Shown piece by piece: positions 36,143 to 44,862 of a stretch of DNA of 64,000 nucleotides. Positions within the stretch are counted from its first letter, which is position 1, and every line of letters starts with the position of its first letter. Source of the stretch: CAWUEX02 sp963921305 (GTDB lineage Bacteria > Pseudomonadota > Alphaproteobacteria > Rhodospirillales > Rhodospirillaceae); assembly GCA_963921305.4 (NCBI GenBank), contig CAWUEX030000002.1:434001-498000 (forward strand). Reading direction: 5' to 3'. The position numbers and the translations under genes were made by a program. Below the pieces are notes generated by a model. The model made no database searches and was not told the origin of the DNA. It saw nothing but the letters and a program-made list of their open reading frames with translations.

Positions 36143-36603
36143 TCCGAGTCCGCCAGAAACCGTTTGATCCTGGAGATGAAATCAACGCGTTCTGCACACA
36201 CAACGCCAACTCCGGAGCGATCGCAACGTTCATTGGGCAAGTCCGTGATTATGTCTCAAGCGAATCTGGCACAGGCTCCGTATCCGAGCTCATCTTGGAG
36301 CATTACCCTGGCATGACCGAGAAGGAACTGGCCCGGATCGCCGATGAGGCCGCTTCACGATGGTCTCTGGACGATACGTTGGTGATCCACCGCTTTGGAC
36401 CTTTAACTCCAAGTGAAGCAATCGTATTGGTATGCACAGCCTCGGCGCACCGGGGCGACGCTTTTTCAGCCTGCGAGTTCATTATGGACTGGCTAAAAAC
36501 CAGCGCACCGTTCTGGAAAAAAGAAGTCTCGCCCGATGGCAGCGAGTGGGTCGAAGCACGCGAGTCAGACGATCACCGCGCCGCGGAGTGGAACGCTAAA
36601 TAA
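36139..36603 (+). CDS. moaE: Molybdopterin synthase catalytic subunit MoaE
   Basis: MoaE receives sulfur from MoaD and converts precursor Z (cPMP) to molybdopterin. The 154-residue protein has the family blocks GAIATFIGQVRDYV, LILEHYPGMTEKELARIADE, VCTASAHRGDAFSACEFIMD, and the catalytic lysine motif LKTSAPFWKKEV (about 114-125). The start overlaps the moaD stop by 4 bases, so the subunits are translationally coupled. No other molybdopterin gene (moaA, moaC, moeB) is in the window. It converges with ilvE, with 10 bases between the two stop codons. Confidence 0.96.
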   Translation: MIRVRQKPFDPGDEINAFCTHNANSGAIATFIGQVRDYVSSESGTGSVSELILEHYPGMTEKELARIADEAASRWSLDDTLVIHRFGPLTPSEAIVLVCTASAHRGDAFSACEFIMDWLKTSAPFWKKEVSPDGSEWVEARESDDHRAAEWNAK

Positions 36604-36613
36604 TCTACCCGAA

Positions 36614-37513
36614 CTAGGCCGCAGACGACTCTGAGCTCAGAACCTTACCGACAGTCTCATCATAAGACGTCATCAGCGCTTTGCAGACTTCGCCGGGTGT
36701 GAAGGTGTAGCTGCCGATTGCGCCGACCGGCGTCACCTCGGCCGCGGTTCCCGTCAGAAAGCATTCATCTGCATCGGCCATTTCTTCCGGCATGATCGCC
36801 CGCTCAATGACGTTATATCCGTGCTCTTTGGCGAGCTGCATCACCGTCCGGCGGGTGATGCCGTCGAGAAAGCAGTCTGGTGTCGGCGTATGAAGTTCAC
36901 CGTTGATGACAAAGAAAATATTTGCCCCCGTCGCTTCAGCCACCTGTCCGCGCCAGTCGAGCAACAACGCATCGTCAAGTCCTTTTTCCTCAGCCGCGTG
37001 CTTCGAAAGCGTGCAAATCATGTACAGCCCGGCCGCCTTCGCAAACACGGGAGCCGTTTCCGGCGCGGGACGGCGCCACTGAGAAATATCGAGCTTGATG
37101 CCCTTCAAACGCGCTTCGGGTGAGAAGTAGGACGGCCACGGCCAGACTGCGATTGCAACGTTGATTTTGGACCCACGGGCGGTCACACCCATCAGCTCAC
37201 TGCCACGCCAGGCGATGGGCCTGACGTAGCCATCGGTGATGTTGTTGGCGCGGATCGCTTCATAGGTCGCTTCATTGATCTGATCCCGGGTGAACGGGAT
37301 GTTCATGTCCAGCGTTTCGCCTGAGAAAAACAGACGATCCGTGTGTTCTTCGAGTTTGAACACACTGCCGTTATAGACACGCTCGCCCTCGAACACGGCG
37401 GACGCATAGTGCAGAGCATGCGACAGAACGTGCAGCTTCGCGCCGCGCCACGGTTGGAGTTCGCCGTTGAACCAGATATATCCGTCTCGATCGTCAAAAG
37501 GCTGTGTGGCCAT
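36614..37513 (-). CDS. ilvE: Branched-chain amino acid aminotransferase
   Basis: IlvE is a class IV PLP enzyme that interconverts Leu, Ile and Val with their 2-oxo acids. The 299-residue protein shows YIWFNGELQPWRGAKLHVLS near the start, HYASAVFEGERVY, the Schiff-base lysine in APVFAKAAGLYMICTLS, EATGANIFFVINGELHTPTP and the phosphate-binding GITRRTVMQL. It is divergent from marR; the 156-base gap between them holds a perfect 13-7-13 palindrome, so both may answer to the MarR protein. An ilvE next to this marR/response-regulator pair is seen in other alphaproteobacteria. Confidence 0.95.
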   Translation of the reverse strand: MATQPFDDRDGYIWFNGELQPWRGAKLHVLSHALHYASAVFEGERVYNGSVFKLEEHTDRLFFSGETLDMNIPFTRDQINEATYEAIRANNITDGYVRPIAWRGSELMGVTARGSKINVAIAVWPWPSYFSPEARLKGIKLDISQWRRPAPETAPVFAKAAGLYMICTLSKHAAEEKGLDDALLLDWRGQVAEATGANIFFVINGELHTPTPDCFLDGITRRTVMQLAKEHGYNVIERAIMPEEMADADECFLTGTAAEVTPVGAIGSYTFTPGEVCKALMTSYDETVGKVLSSESSAA

Positions 37514-37597
37514 TGGATTTCTGCCTGCGAAAAGAGTGCTTAGGGGCTGAAACGTGACAGTTTCTTCAACGCTTGAGCTTGATGGCTATCATGGAGC

Positions 37598-37630
37598 GCA
37601 ATATATGTCAATAATACTGACATATATTGC
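37598..37630. promoter_or_regulatory. 33-base perfect palindrome, probable MarR operator
   Basis: GCAATATATGTCA (37598-37610) and TGACATATATTGC (37618-37630) are perfect 13-base arms around ATAATAC. The element lies between ilvE and the divergent marR gene, 40 bases before the marR start. On the minus strand it contains TTGACA, a consensus -35, although no good -10 follows for ilvE. MarR-family proteins usually bind such symmetrical sites in their own promoters. Confidence 0.75.
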
Positions 37631-37669
37631 TTTTCCAGGGTCCGCCCATAAAGAGATATAACCAGGACT

Positions 37670-38158
37670 ATGGTTGAAGCAAAACCCGGCACAAACCTGC
37701 TTTTTCTGAGGGATGAAGACCTCAGGCAGGGCATAGAACTGCTATTTTTCGCCTACCGCGACTTTACGGCGGAGGCAGATTCAATCCTCGCCAAGCAGAA
37801 GTTCGGCCGCGCGCACCACCGGGTGATTTATTTTGTCGGTCAGTACCCGGGAATCAGCGTCGGCGATCTGCTGGATATCCTGAGCATCACCAAGCAAAGC
37901 CTGTCCCGCGTGCTTCGGCAATTGATCGATGACGGATACATCGATCAACAGCCGGGAAAGACAGACCGGCGCCAAAGGCTCCTCACACTCACCAGCAAGG
38001 GACAAGACCTGGAGCGGCTGCTGACCAGCGAGCAGCGGGCGCGCATCGCCAACGCTTACAAACAAGCGGGCGCCGAGGCGGTTGAAGGATTCCGTAAAGT
38101 CATGTTGGGGATCATGGAAGAGTCAGCGCGGCAAAGATTTGACGAAGAAAAGCCGTAG
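37670..38158 (+). CDS. MarR-family regulator, PetP-like
   Basis: The 162-residue protein has a dimerisation N-terminus and a winged helix (about 55-110): PGISVGDLLDILSITKQSLS is the recognition-helix region and DQQPGKTDRRQRLLTLTSKG the wing. The gene sits directly ahead of a response regulator (9-base gap), the arrangement of petP-petR in Rhodobacter capsulatus, where both were reported to be required for cytochrome bc1 formation; the petABC genes lie in this window at 51.4-54.0 kb. That relation is inference from gene order and family. The 33-base palindrome at 37598 is its likely operator. Confidence 0.85.
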   Translation: MVEAKPGTNLLFLRDEDLRQGIELLFFAYRDFTAEADSILAKQKFGRAHHRVIYFVGQYPGISVGDLLDILSITKQSLSRVLRQLIDDGYIDQQPGKTDRRQRLLTLTSKGQDLERLLTSEQRARIANAYKQAGAEAVEGFRKVMLGIMEESARQRFDEEKP

Positions 38159-38167
38159 AGATTCATC

Positions 38168-38875
38168 ATGGCTGCCGATACGTCAAAGAACTCGATTCCG
38201 CCCGCACATATTCTGGTTGTCGATGACGACACGCGTCTCAGATCCCTTATTCGAAGGTACCTGAAAGAGCAGGACCTCATGGTAACGGCGGTGCCAACCG
38301 CTAAGGACGCACGCCAGATTTTGAGGTCATTGCAATTTGACCTCATCGTTCTTGACGTGATGATGCCCGGCGAGGACGGAATGAGTCTCGCGCGCGCACT
38401 TCGCGAGGGCAGCATGGTTCCGATACTCATGCTCACCGCCATGGACCAGGCTCAAGACCGCATTCGCGGCCTCGAACACGGTGTCGACGATTACATGAGC
38501 AAACCGTTTGAACCGCGCGAGCTGCTGCTGAGAATCAATGCGATCTTGAGACGCGCGCCGCCGTCCGAGGACGATCAAATCCACGAGCTGCAATTCGGTG
38601 AGTGCCGTTACGATCTGGCGCAAAACGCGCTTACGCGCGGCGGTTCCTCCGTTCACCTTACTTCGGCAGAGTCCGACCTCCTGCGCGTCTTGGCACAGAA
38701 CGCGAATTCGCCGGTCCAGCGCGATGAGCTCTGCCGGATCGGTGCCGGGACATCCAATCCAAGAACGATTGACGTTCAGGTAACCCGCCTGAGACGTAAA
38801 ATCGAGAGCGACCCCAGGCAACCGCGCTATTTGCAAACTGTACGCGGTACGGGATACCTCCTGCGAACTGATTAA
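38168..38875 (+). CDS. OmpR-family response regulator, PetR-like
   Basis: The 235-residue protein has a receiver domain (about 14-130; acidic pocket D20/D21, phosphoacceptor D63 in IVLDVMMPGEDG, K112 in SKPFEP) and an OmpR-type winged-helix DNA-binding domain (about 140-235; RTIDVQVTRLRRKIESDPRQ). It is cognate to the histidine kinase that starts 15 bases downstream. The receiver sequence resembles PetR of Rhodobacter capsulatus. All phosphotransfer residues are present, so it should be functional. Targets are unknown; bc1 genes are an attractive hypothesis. Confidence 0.93.
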   Translation: MAADTSKNSIPPAHILVVDDDTRLRSLIRRYLKEQDLMVTAVPTAKDARQILRSLQFDLIVLDVMMPGEDGMSLARALREGSMVPILMLTAMDQAQDRIRGLEHGVDDYMSKPFEPRELLLRINAILRRAPPSEDDQIHELQFGECRYDLAQNALTRGGSSVHLTSAESDLLRVLAQNANSPVQRDELCRIGAGTSNPRTIDVQVTRLRRKIESDPRQPRYLQTVRGTGYLLRTD

Positions 38876-38890
38876 GGCTTCGGCGGAACA

Positions 38891-40273
38891 ATGGCGGACA
38901 GAACAGCGACAACAGAGACGACGCCGCACCGCACCGGTGACTGGAAGCACTGGACTGACGTCTCAACGTGGTTGCCCGCTACACTTATGGGGCGATCCGC
39001 CCTCATCATCGTTGTGCCGCTGATCCTTGTTCAGGTCATTTCCACTTTCATATTTTACGATAACCACTGGGAAACGCTGTCGCGGCGGCTGGCACAAGGC
39101 CTGGCAGGCGACATATCCCACATACGCGTGTTTATGCGGGACAACCCCGGCGAAGAGAATTTCGCGTGGATCCAAACAACAACACGTCAAACGATGGCTT
39201 TGACGATTTCGTACAAAGCGGGTGCAGCGCTGAACGCAGGACAGGTTGTGACCGGTGATGGACCTTTTCCGGATGTCTTAACCCGCGAGCTTTGGCGGGA
39301 ACTGAAACGTCCGTTCACCATCGATTTCCGCGACCCGGACGGCAATATTGAAATCAACATGCAGCTAACGGACGGGGTGCTGCACGTGATCGCACCCCGC
39401 AAACGTCTGTTCAGCTCCACAACTTATGTTTTCGTGATCTGGATGGTGGGGTCGTCTCTCCTACTGTTCGGTGTTGCGGCCCTGTTCCTCAACGTCCAAG
39501 TGCGCGCGGTACGAAGGCTAGCTAGGGCCGCCGACAGCTTTGGCAAAGGGCGCGACATCCCCAACTTCAAGCCTGAGGGCGCGATGGAAGTGCGCCAGGC
39601 CGCACGGGCGTTCACCGCCATGAAGAACCGAATTCAGCGGCAGATCGACCAGCGCACCGAGATGCTCGCCGGCGTATCCCATGACCTGCGCACCCCGTTG
39701 ACGAGGCTGCGCCTTCAAGTTGAGATGCTCGACGGGATCGCCAAAGAGGACACGGACGCCCTCAAACAAGATATAGACGACATGCAGCGCATGCTTGATG
39801 GCTACCTTGCCTTCGCGCGCGGGGAGGGCGACGAAACCCCTCAGAAGATTGAACTGGCTGCATACGTGTCAGATCTTCAAAAGAGGCTTGAACGAGACGG
39901 TGTCGATGTTCGATTAAACGAGAACACGCTCAATGGGACGTTTACCGTCAAACCCATGGCGCTGCAGCGCTGTCTGTCCAACCTGATTGCCAATGCGCGC
40001 CGCTACGGCAAGCAGGTGGTTGTCACGGTTCATCTGGCCGGCCCCCACCTGGAAATCATTGTTGATGATGACGGGCCTGGCATACCACCGGAAGAACGGG
40101 AAAGTGCGTTCAAAGCTTTCTATCGGTTGGAGAGCTCCCGCAATCCGGAAACAGGTGGGGTTGGCCTGGGCCTGACAATTGCCCGTGATTTTGCCCGGTC
40201 GCTCGGCGGAGACATTGTCTTGGCAGACAGTCCGCAAGGCGGGCTGCGCGCGGTCGTCCGCTTACCGACTTGA
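38891..40273 (+). CDS. EnvZ-type sensor histidine kinase
   Basis: The 460-residue kinase has membrane helices at about 36-56 and 178-202 that enclose a periplasmic sensor region of about 120 residues, then HAMP, the dimerisation helix with the phosphoacceptor H264 in GVSHDLRTPLTR, and an ATPase domain with N box NLIANARRYG, G1 DDDGPGIP and G2 GGVGLGLTIA. It is the partner of the PetR-like regulator upstream (15-base gap). The sensor domain gives no hint of the ligand. It converges with the tetR gene, 3 bases between stops. Confidence 0.94.
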   Translation: MADRTATTETTPHRTGDWKHWTDVSTWLPATLMGRSALIIVVPLILVQVISTFIFYDNHWETLSRRLAQGLAGDISHIRVFMRDNPGEENFAWIQTTTRQTMALTISYKAGAALNAGQVVTGDGPFPDVLTRELWRELKRPFTIDFRDPDGNIEINMQLTDGVLHVIAPRKRLFSSTTYVFVIWMVGSSLLLFGVAALFLNVQVRAVRRLARAADSFGKGRDIPNFKPEGAMEVRQAARAFTAMKNRIQRQIDQRTEMLAGVSHDLRTPLTRLRLQVEMLDGIAKEDTDALKQDIDDMQRMLDGYLAFARGEGDETPQKIELAAYVSDLQKRLERDGVDVRLNENTLNGTFTVKPMALQRCLSNLIANARRYGKQVVVTVHLAGPHLEIIVDDDGPGIPPEERESAFKAFYRLESSRNPETGGVGLGLTIARDFARSLGGDIVLADSPQGGLRAVVRLPT

Positions 40274-40276
40274 CGC

Positions 40277-40903
40277 TCAGTCCCGCGCTTTTGCGCGGCG
40301 GGAGACCGCCAATTGCAAACGCTCCAGACGCGAAAGCATCTTGTCCAAAGCAGACATCGTCGCCGCCATATCCGCACTCTCGTCTTTCATCCAAACGCGA
40401 AGGACCGAAAGGTAGCCCAGCGTCAGGACTGGCCCCCGTGCCACATCAATCATGTGATGCGCCTGCAATCCGGCCGCACTCAAAACCACGTCCATCGACC
40501 TTATCAGCGTCGGAACGCGACACACGGCCAACAGCGGCATGCGCTGATAGTGCGCAAGTAGACTCACCAGCCCGGACCGGTGCTGTTGCAGCACATCGAA
40601 CCGGATCATAAGGACCTCAAACAGACGATCCCGGGGAGAGTCCGAGTTATCGATTTTGTTGACCTGCCGCAGCATAGCGTCGTCAATGTGGCGGAAGATT
40701 AACCCGGCGATCGCTGCTTGAGTCGGCGTTACACGCAGGACCTCACCCAGGTTCTCTTTCAATCCTTGAGCAACGCGGTGAGGAGAAACCGACGCCCAAC
40801 CGTCTGTGGCCGACAATCCAAGGGCAGCCTCTACGATACGGGCGGGCAACGGGGCGTTAGGTTTGCGCCCCTTCCCGCTTTTACTCGACCGCTTCTGTGT
40901 CAT
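40277..40903 (-). CDS. TetR-like transcriptional regulator
   Basis: The 208-residue protein has an N-terminal TetR-like helix-turn-helix (about 18-65: ARIVEAALGLSATDGWASVS, then VTPTQAAIAGLIFRHIDDAM), preceded by a Lys/Arg-rich tail. The rest is helical (RDRLFEVLMIRFDVLQQHRS). The N-terminal region also recalls COQ9-type proteins, which share the fold, so the DNA-binding role is probable but not certain. It is the last of three genes on the minus strand after YbjN and proC, and the group probably forms one operon. Confidence 0.75.
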   Translation of the reverse strand: MTQKRSSKSGKGRKPNAPLPARIVEAALGLSATDGWASVSPHRVAQGLKENLGEVLRVTPTQAAIAGLIFRHIDDAMLRQVNKIDNSDSPRDRLFEVLMIRFDVLQQHRSGLVSLLAHYQRMPLLAVCRVPTLIRSMDVVLSAAGLQAHHMIDVARGPVLTLGYLSVLRVWMKDESADMAATMSALDKMLSRLERLQLAVSRRAKARD

Positions 40904-40960
40904 GAGTGCCTCTATCTGCTGCTGGAATATGTGTGGTCGTTACCACCACCAGCGGTGTCA

Positions 40961-41782
40961 TCAGCTGGTAAGATTTCTCGAACGCTCAGCTGCCGCCTGG
41001 ATCGCCTGGCCGACCAACTTCTTAACACCCTCAGGTCCCATGAGAATGTCGAGTGCTGCCGCGGTCGTGCCCCCAGGACTAGTCACATTCTCGCGCAATG
41101 TAGCAGCAGGTGTCGGATCGGCGGTCATCAAGGCACCACTGCCAGCGATTGTCGCCCGGGCGAGTTGATCGGCAAGGACCGGCGGCAACCCCGCATCAAT
41201 TCCGGCCTCCATCATCGCCTCAGCAAGCAAGAAAACATAGGCTGGTCCACTTCCGGACACGGCCGTAACTGCGTCCATCTGGGCCTCGTCCGCGATCCAT
41301 GCGGTTTCGCCCACCGCACCCATCAGCACCTTACTGACCCGCTTGTGGGATGGACCCGCGCCGGGGCTAGCGAACAGAACACTCATGCCCTGACCAACGG
41401 CGGCGGGTGTGTTCGGCATGGCGCGCACAACGGCCGCTTGCCCGCCGAGGAGTTGCTCGAGCTTAGACACCTGCAGGCCTGCCACCACCGACAGATAGAC
41501 CGCGCCGGAGGTCGCAAACTTGGCATAGGCCGGGATCACATCGTCGGCCACTTGGGGTTTCACCGCGAAGACAATGACATCGGGCGTGAAGTCACTTGGA
41601 ATCTCTGCCGCATCAGTCAGGACGCAGAGCGCATGATGATCCGCCGCAGCCGCAACGCTATCCCGTCCCGCTGGTTCGACCACCATGACGTCAACGGGAT
41701 TCAGGCCGTGCGCGAACCATCCCTTGAGCAGGGCGCCACCCATGTTGCCGCAACCAACGAGCAGGATTGTGCCTTCGATCAT
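40961..41782 (-). CDS. proC: Pyrroline-5-carboxylate reductase
   Basis: ProC performs the last step of proline synthesis, NAD(P)H-dependent reduction of 1-pyrroline-5-carboxylate. The start at 41782 gives 273 residues beginning MIEGTILLVGCGNMGGALLK, the Rossmann glycine motif; the frame extends 6 codons upstream without conservation. Later blocks are RAMPNTPAAVGQGMSVLFAS, DAVTAVSGSGPAYVFLLAEA and the signature VTSPGGTTAAALDIL near the C-terminus. It lies between YbjN and tetR genes on the minus strand. Confidence 0.96.
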   Translation of the reverse strand: MIEGTILLVGCGNMGGALLKGWFAHGLNPVDVMVVEPAGRDSVAAAADHHALCVLTDAAEIPSDFTPDVIVFAVKPQVADDVIPAYAKFATSGAVYLSVVAGLQVSKLEQLLGGQAAVVRAMPNTPAAVGQGMSVLFASPGAGPSHKRVSKVLMGAVGETAWIADEAQMDAVTAVSGSGPAYVFLLAEAMMEAGIDAGLPPVLADQLARATIAGSGALMTADPTPAATLRENVTSPGGTTAAALDILMGPEGVKKLVGQAIQAAAERSRNLTS

Positions 41783-41853
41783 AACGGCACAGTACCACAA
41801 AGAGGTGCCCGTTACGCCGCCTCTTTAGTGAAAATTGGCCGTTTCAGGAGGGG

Positions 41854-42354
41854 TCAGGCTTCGCCGACCGTATCCAGCAGAGCGCAAGAAATGGCATCGT
41901 CTGGTGTTCGCCCGCCCCAGATGACGAACTGAAACGCCGGGTAATAACGTTCGCACTCGCTGCGCGCCAAGTCGACCAACTCATCAATATGTGCGGCGTC
42001 GATGCGCCCGCCGTGACAATGAATGGTATGGCGAAACATGGGGATGCCTTCATCGACCCAGATCGCGAAGTGACCGATCCACAACCGCTCATTCAACTTG
42101 GCGATGAGTTCGTAAATGTTGTTCAGAACCTTAGGCTGCACGCGCATGTCCAACGCGCACGAAAAATGCAGAGCATCGAGTTCTTCTGACCACGCAAAAA
42201 AGAGGCCGAAGTCGCACCAGGTGCCTGGCGCTTCAACGGCCATTTCCTCGTCGTTGCGGCGGTCGAAAACCCAATCCTTAATCGTGATGACTTCTTCGAT
42301 GCGATCCAGCGGATTGACCGAGGATGTCGGCTCACTGACGGAGGTGGTGCGCAT
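41854..42354 (-). CDS. YbjN domain-containing protein
   Basis: Starting at 42354 (GAGGGGAA upstream), the 166-residue product matches the YbjN family seen beside proC in alphaproteobacteria: DRIEEVITIKDWVFDRRNDE, EAPGTWCDFGLFFAWSEELD, LNERLWIGHFAIWVDEGIPM. The YbjN fold is related to type III secretion chaperones; the E. coli protein affects motility and stress responses, but the biochemical role is unknown. A longer open frame to 42456 lacks conservation. A 7-bp GC hairpin (GGGCCCG/CGGGCCC, 42376-42399) lies just upstream. Confidence 0.85.
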   Translation of the reverse strand: MRTTSVSEPTSSVNPLDRIEEVITIKDWVFDRRNDEEMAVEAPGTWCDFGLFFAWSEELDALHFSCALDMRVQPKVLNNIYELIAKLNERLWIGHFAIWVDEGIPMFRHTIHCHGGRIDAAHIDELVDLARSECERYYPAFQFVIWGGRTPDDAISCALLDTVGEA

Positions 42355-42553
42355 GGAATTCCCCTCAATTGCCCCGGGCCCGTCTCGCGTCTCGGGCCCT
42401 CCAAGTGCTAGCCCGTGAATCAAGATATAGTAGGTTTTGGGGGGCGGCAACACCAAAAGATAGCGTTTCCGCCGAGTCGCGGGGTTACGTCAGGTTTCTC
42501 CAAAATGGCCGCGCAGACCTGGCCTGTGGACGAGTCCAGAACAGTGAATCAGA

Positions 42554-42889
42554 TCAAGGCTTTACGGTGCGGGCCGTGCGCTTCTTTGAACCGGCTGCTT
42601 TCTTCTTCGCTGGCGACTTACGCGCTGAAGATTTTTTTGGCGCTGTGGTTTGAAGGGCTTCAAGAGCTTCCAATTTTCCTTTGAGGCGTTCCTGCTCGGC
42701 GCGCGCCTCGGCCGCCATTGCCTTAACCGCTTCAAACTCCTCACGTGTCACGAAGTCGTTGTCCGCCATAAACCGCTCGACACGTTGACGCACCAAAGCT
42801 TCTATCTCTTGCTTGAGATTGCCCAGAGCGCCCAGCGCACCACCTGCGACCTTGGCAATATCATCAAAAATCCGGTTTTGACTTTGCAT
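42554..42889 (-). CDS. BMFP/UbiK-type accessory factor
   Basis: The 111-residue protein (start at 42889, preceded by AAGGAAGGAG) begins QSQNRIFDDIAKVAGGALGA with an amphipathic region, continues with a coiled coil (REEFEAVKAMAAEARAEQER) and ends in a Lys/Ala-rich, histone-H1-like tail (KKSSARKSPAKKKAAGSKKR). This is the BMFP family (Brucella membrane fusogenic protein), related to UbiK, an accessory factor for ubiquinone synthesis. The tail may bind nucleic acid or membranes. It is divergent from hldD. Family is clear, cellular role inferred. Confidence 0.87.
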   Translation of the reverse strand: MQSQNRIFDDIAKVAGGALGALGNLKQEIEALVRQRVERFMADNDFVTREEFEAVKAMAAEARAEQERLKGKLEALEALQTTAPKKSSARKSPAKKKAAGSKKRTARTVKP

Positions 42890-43028
42890 GTCACGCTCCT
42901 TCCTTAAGGATAAGACCAATATTGGGGCTCTTGCGGCAGAGTTCAAGCCATCGCGGCGTGCCGCAAACATGGGTCACGCCTGGAATTAAAGCCATCGGGC
43001 CTGTATTGAACATACCTTCTACGGGCAA

Positions 43029-44033
43029 ATGGTGCGAAGCATGCTGGTCATCACTGGAGCGGCCGGATTCATCGGCTCGAATTTGATAGCGGGGCTGAAT
43101 CAGACCGGCGATCAGCCCATCGCCGCGGTCGACATAATCGACAGCGATCTCAAAGCGGCCAATGTGGCTGACTTTCAGCATGCGACTTGGATCGAGCCAA
43201 ATGACATTCTAGAGCACTTGGTCCGCGTCGCCGGTCAGGTCACGGCAGTTGTTCACCTGGGCGCTGAGACGTCGACAACCGCAACCGACCGGGAACACGT
43301 ATTCGCCGTCAATGTGAGCTTGAGTCAGGACCTGTGGCGATGGTCGGCGAAAAATGACGTGCCCTTTGTCTACGCGTCGTCAGCGTCGGTTTACGGCGAC
43401 GGTTCCCAAGGCTTTCAAAGCATCCTGTCGACTGAGGCCATGAATGGCCTGGCCCCGCTCAACCTTTATGGGGAAAGCAAACTCGCATTCGATCAATTTG
43501 TTGCCGGCGCGATTGAGGCGGGCGACAAGACACCACCGCAGTGGGCCGGATTGCGGTTCTTCAATGTCTATGGGTCGCGGGAGCGCCACAAAGGCACGCA
43601 AGCGAGCGTGGTGACACAGATGTATCCCGTCGCCGCGCGGGGTGAGCCGTACGCCCTGTTCAGATCGCACAAAGAGGGCATCGCGGATGGGAAGCAAAAA
43701 CGTGACTTTGTTTTTGTTGATGATTGCTGCCGGGTCATTACTTGGCTCCTAGCGAATCCGCATGTCTCGGGCTTGTTTAATGTGGGCACCGGACGGGCCC
43801 GGACCTTCTTGGACTTGGCGAACGCTGTTTATGCTGCGGCTGAACAGCCTTTCGCAGTGACGTGGCGGGATACGCCGCCTCACCTGCAAACTCACTATCA
43901 GTACTTCACAGAGGCCGACCTCACACCCCTGCGCGACGCCGGATACACGAACGCGTTTACGAGCCTTGAAGAGGGTGTCACGATCACGGTCGATCGTTAC
44001 AAGGCGCAGACCGGCGCCCTGCCAACCGGCTGA
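43029..44033 (+). CDS. hldD: ADP-L-glycero-D-manno-heptose 6-epimerase
   Basis: HldD (RfaD) epimerises ADP-D-glycero-D-manno-heptose for the lipopolysaccharide inner core. The 334-residue protein has the NAD loop ITGAAGFIGSN, the YxxxK active site in LNLYGESKLAFDQFV (Tyr about 141, Lys about 145), VYASSASVYGDG and the family-typical RFFNVYGSRERHKG with FVFVDDCCRVITWLL. No other heptose gene (hldE, gmhA, gmhB) is adjacent. lgt starts 5 bases after the stop, so hldD heads an envelope-related operon with lgt. A start at the ATG 12 bases later is possible. Confidence 0.93.
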   Translation: MVRSMLVITGAAGFIGSNLIAGLNQTGDQPIAAVDIIDSDLKAANVADFQHATWIEPNDILEHLVRVAGQVTAVVHLGAETSTTATDREHVFAVNVSLSQDLWRWSAKNDVPFVYASSASVYGDGSQGFQSILSTEAMNGLAPLNLYGESKLAFDQFVAGAIEAGDKTPPQWAGLRFFNVYGSRERHKGTQASVVTQMYPVAARGEPYALFRSHKEGIADGKQKRDFVFVDDCCRVITWLLANPHVSGLFNVGTGRARTFLDLANAVYAAAEQPFAVTWRDTPPHLQTHYQYFTEADLTPLRDAGYTNAFTSLEEGVTITVDRYKAQTGALPTG

Positions 44034-44038
44034 TTAAC

Positions 44039-44860
44039 ATGTCGCTTTTTGCCCTGCCCTTTCCATCAATAGACCCGGTTTTATTTGAGATCGGACCGTT
44101 TGCGATCCGCTGGTACGCCCTCGCCTACATTGCGGGGCTGTTCGGCGGCGTGTGGTATGTCCGCCGGCTTGTCACCCATCGCCCGGCCTTGATGACGCCG
44201 CGACAGGTCGATGATTTCCTGATTTGGGCCTTGCTTGGAATCGTTCTGGGCGGACGTCTGGGATACGTCCTGTTTTACAAACCGGCCTACTACCTCGCCA
44301 ACCCAGCAGAAATACTCATGACCTGGGAAGGTGGCATGGCCTTCCACGGCGGGCTGCTGGGCGTCATCGCCGCCATCATTTTGTTCGCCCGCAAATACAA
44401 GATCGAAAAGTGGTACCTGTCCGATAACGTCGGCTGCGCCGTCCCAATCGGCCTGGGCCTTGGGCGATTGGCGAATTTCATCAACGGTGAATTATTTGGC
44501 CGTACCGCGCCGGATTTGCCGTGGGCGTTTGTGTTTCCGAGCGGCGGCCCTGTCCCGCGCCATCCAAGCCAACTGTATGAAGCTGCTTTGGAGGGACTGG
44601 TGCTGTTCATCGTGATGCATCTTTTGTGGCGGCGGGAGTGGGTGCGCCAGCGTCCCGGCATTCTAACTGGAACATTCTGCGCGGGTTATGCGGTTGCCCG
44701 CATTATTGTAGAGTTTTTCCGTGAACCGGACCGGCACCTCGGTTTTATTGCTGCCGGCATCACGATGGGACAGGTGCTTTCACTTCCATTGCTTGCGTTC
44801 GGCATCTGGGTGATCTGGCGATCCAGCAAGAAACCTCCTGTTCAGGGGTCCGCGTCGTAG
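44039..44860 (+). CDS. lgt: Prolipoprotein diacylglyceryl transferase
   Basis: Lgt adds diacylglycerol from phosphatidylglycerol to the lipobox cysteine of prolipoproteins in the inner membrane. The 273-residue protein has about seven membrane segments, RWYALAYIAGLFGG near the N-terminus, the essential MAFHGGLLG block (about 99-107), the GRLANFINGELFGR signature and the late RHPSQLYEAALEG. It follows hldD by 5 bases and precedes the methyltransferase gene by 2 bases. The lipoprotein at 46709 is one possible client in the same operon. Confidence 0.97.
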   Translation: MSLFALPFPSIDPVLFEIGPFAIRWYALAYIAGLFGGVWYVRRLVTHRPALMTPRQVDDFLIWALLGIVLGGRLGYVLFYKPAYYLANPAEILMTWEGGMAFHGGLLGVIAAIILFARKYKIEKWYLSDNVGCAVPIGLGLGRLANFINGELFGRTAPDLPWAFVFPSGGPVPRHPSQLYEAALEGLVLFIVMHLLWRREWVRQRPGILTGTFCAGYAVARIIVEFFREPDRHLGFIAAGITMGQVLSLPLLAFGIWVIWRSSKKPPVQGSAS

Positions 44861-44862
44861 GT

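Noticed and set aside
40718..41932. 404-residue open frame on the plus strand across tetR and proC
   Set aside because: It lies opposite two well-supported minus-strand genes, is Arg/His/Gly-rich with no domain, and spans a gene boundary; it is a shadow of their codon bias.
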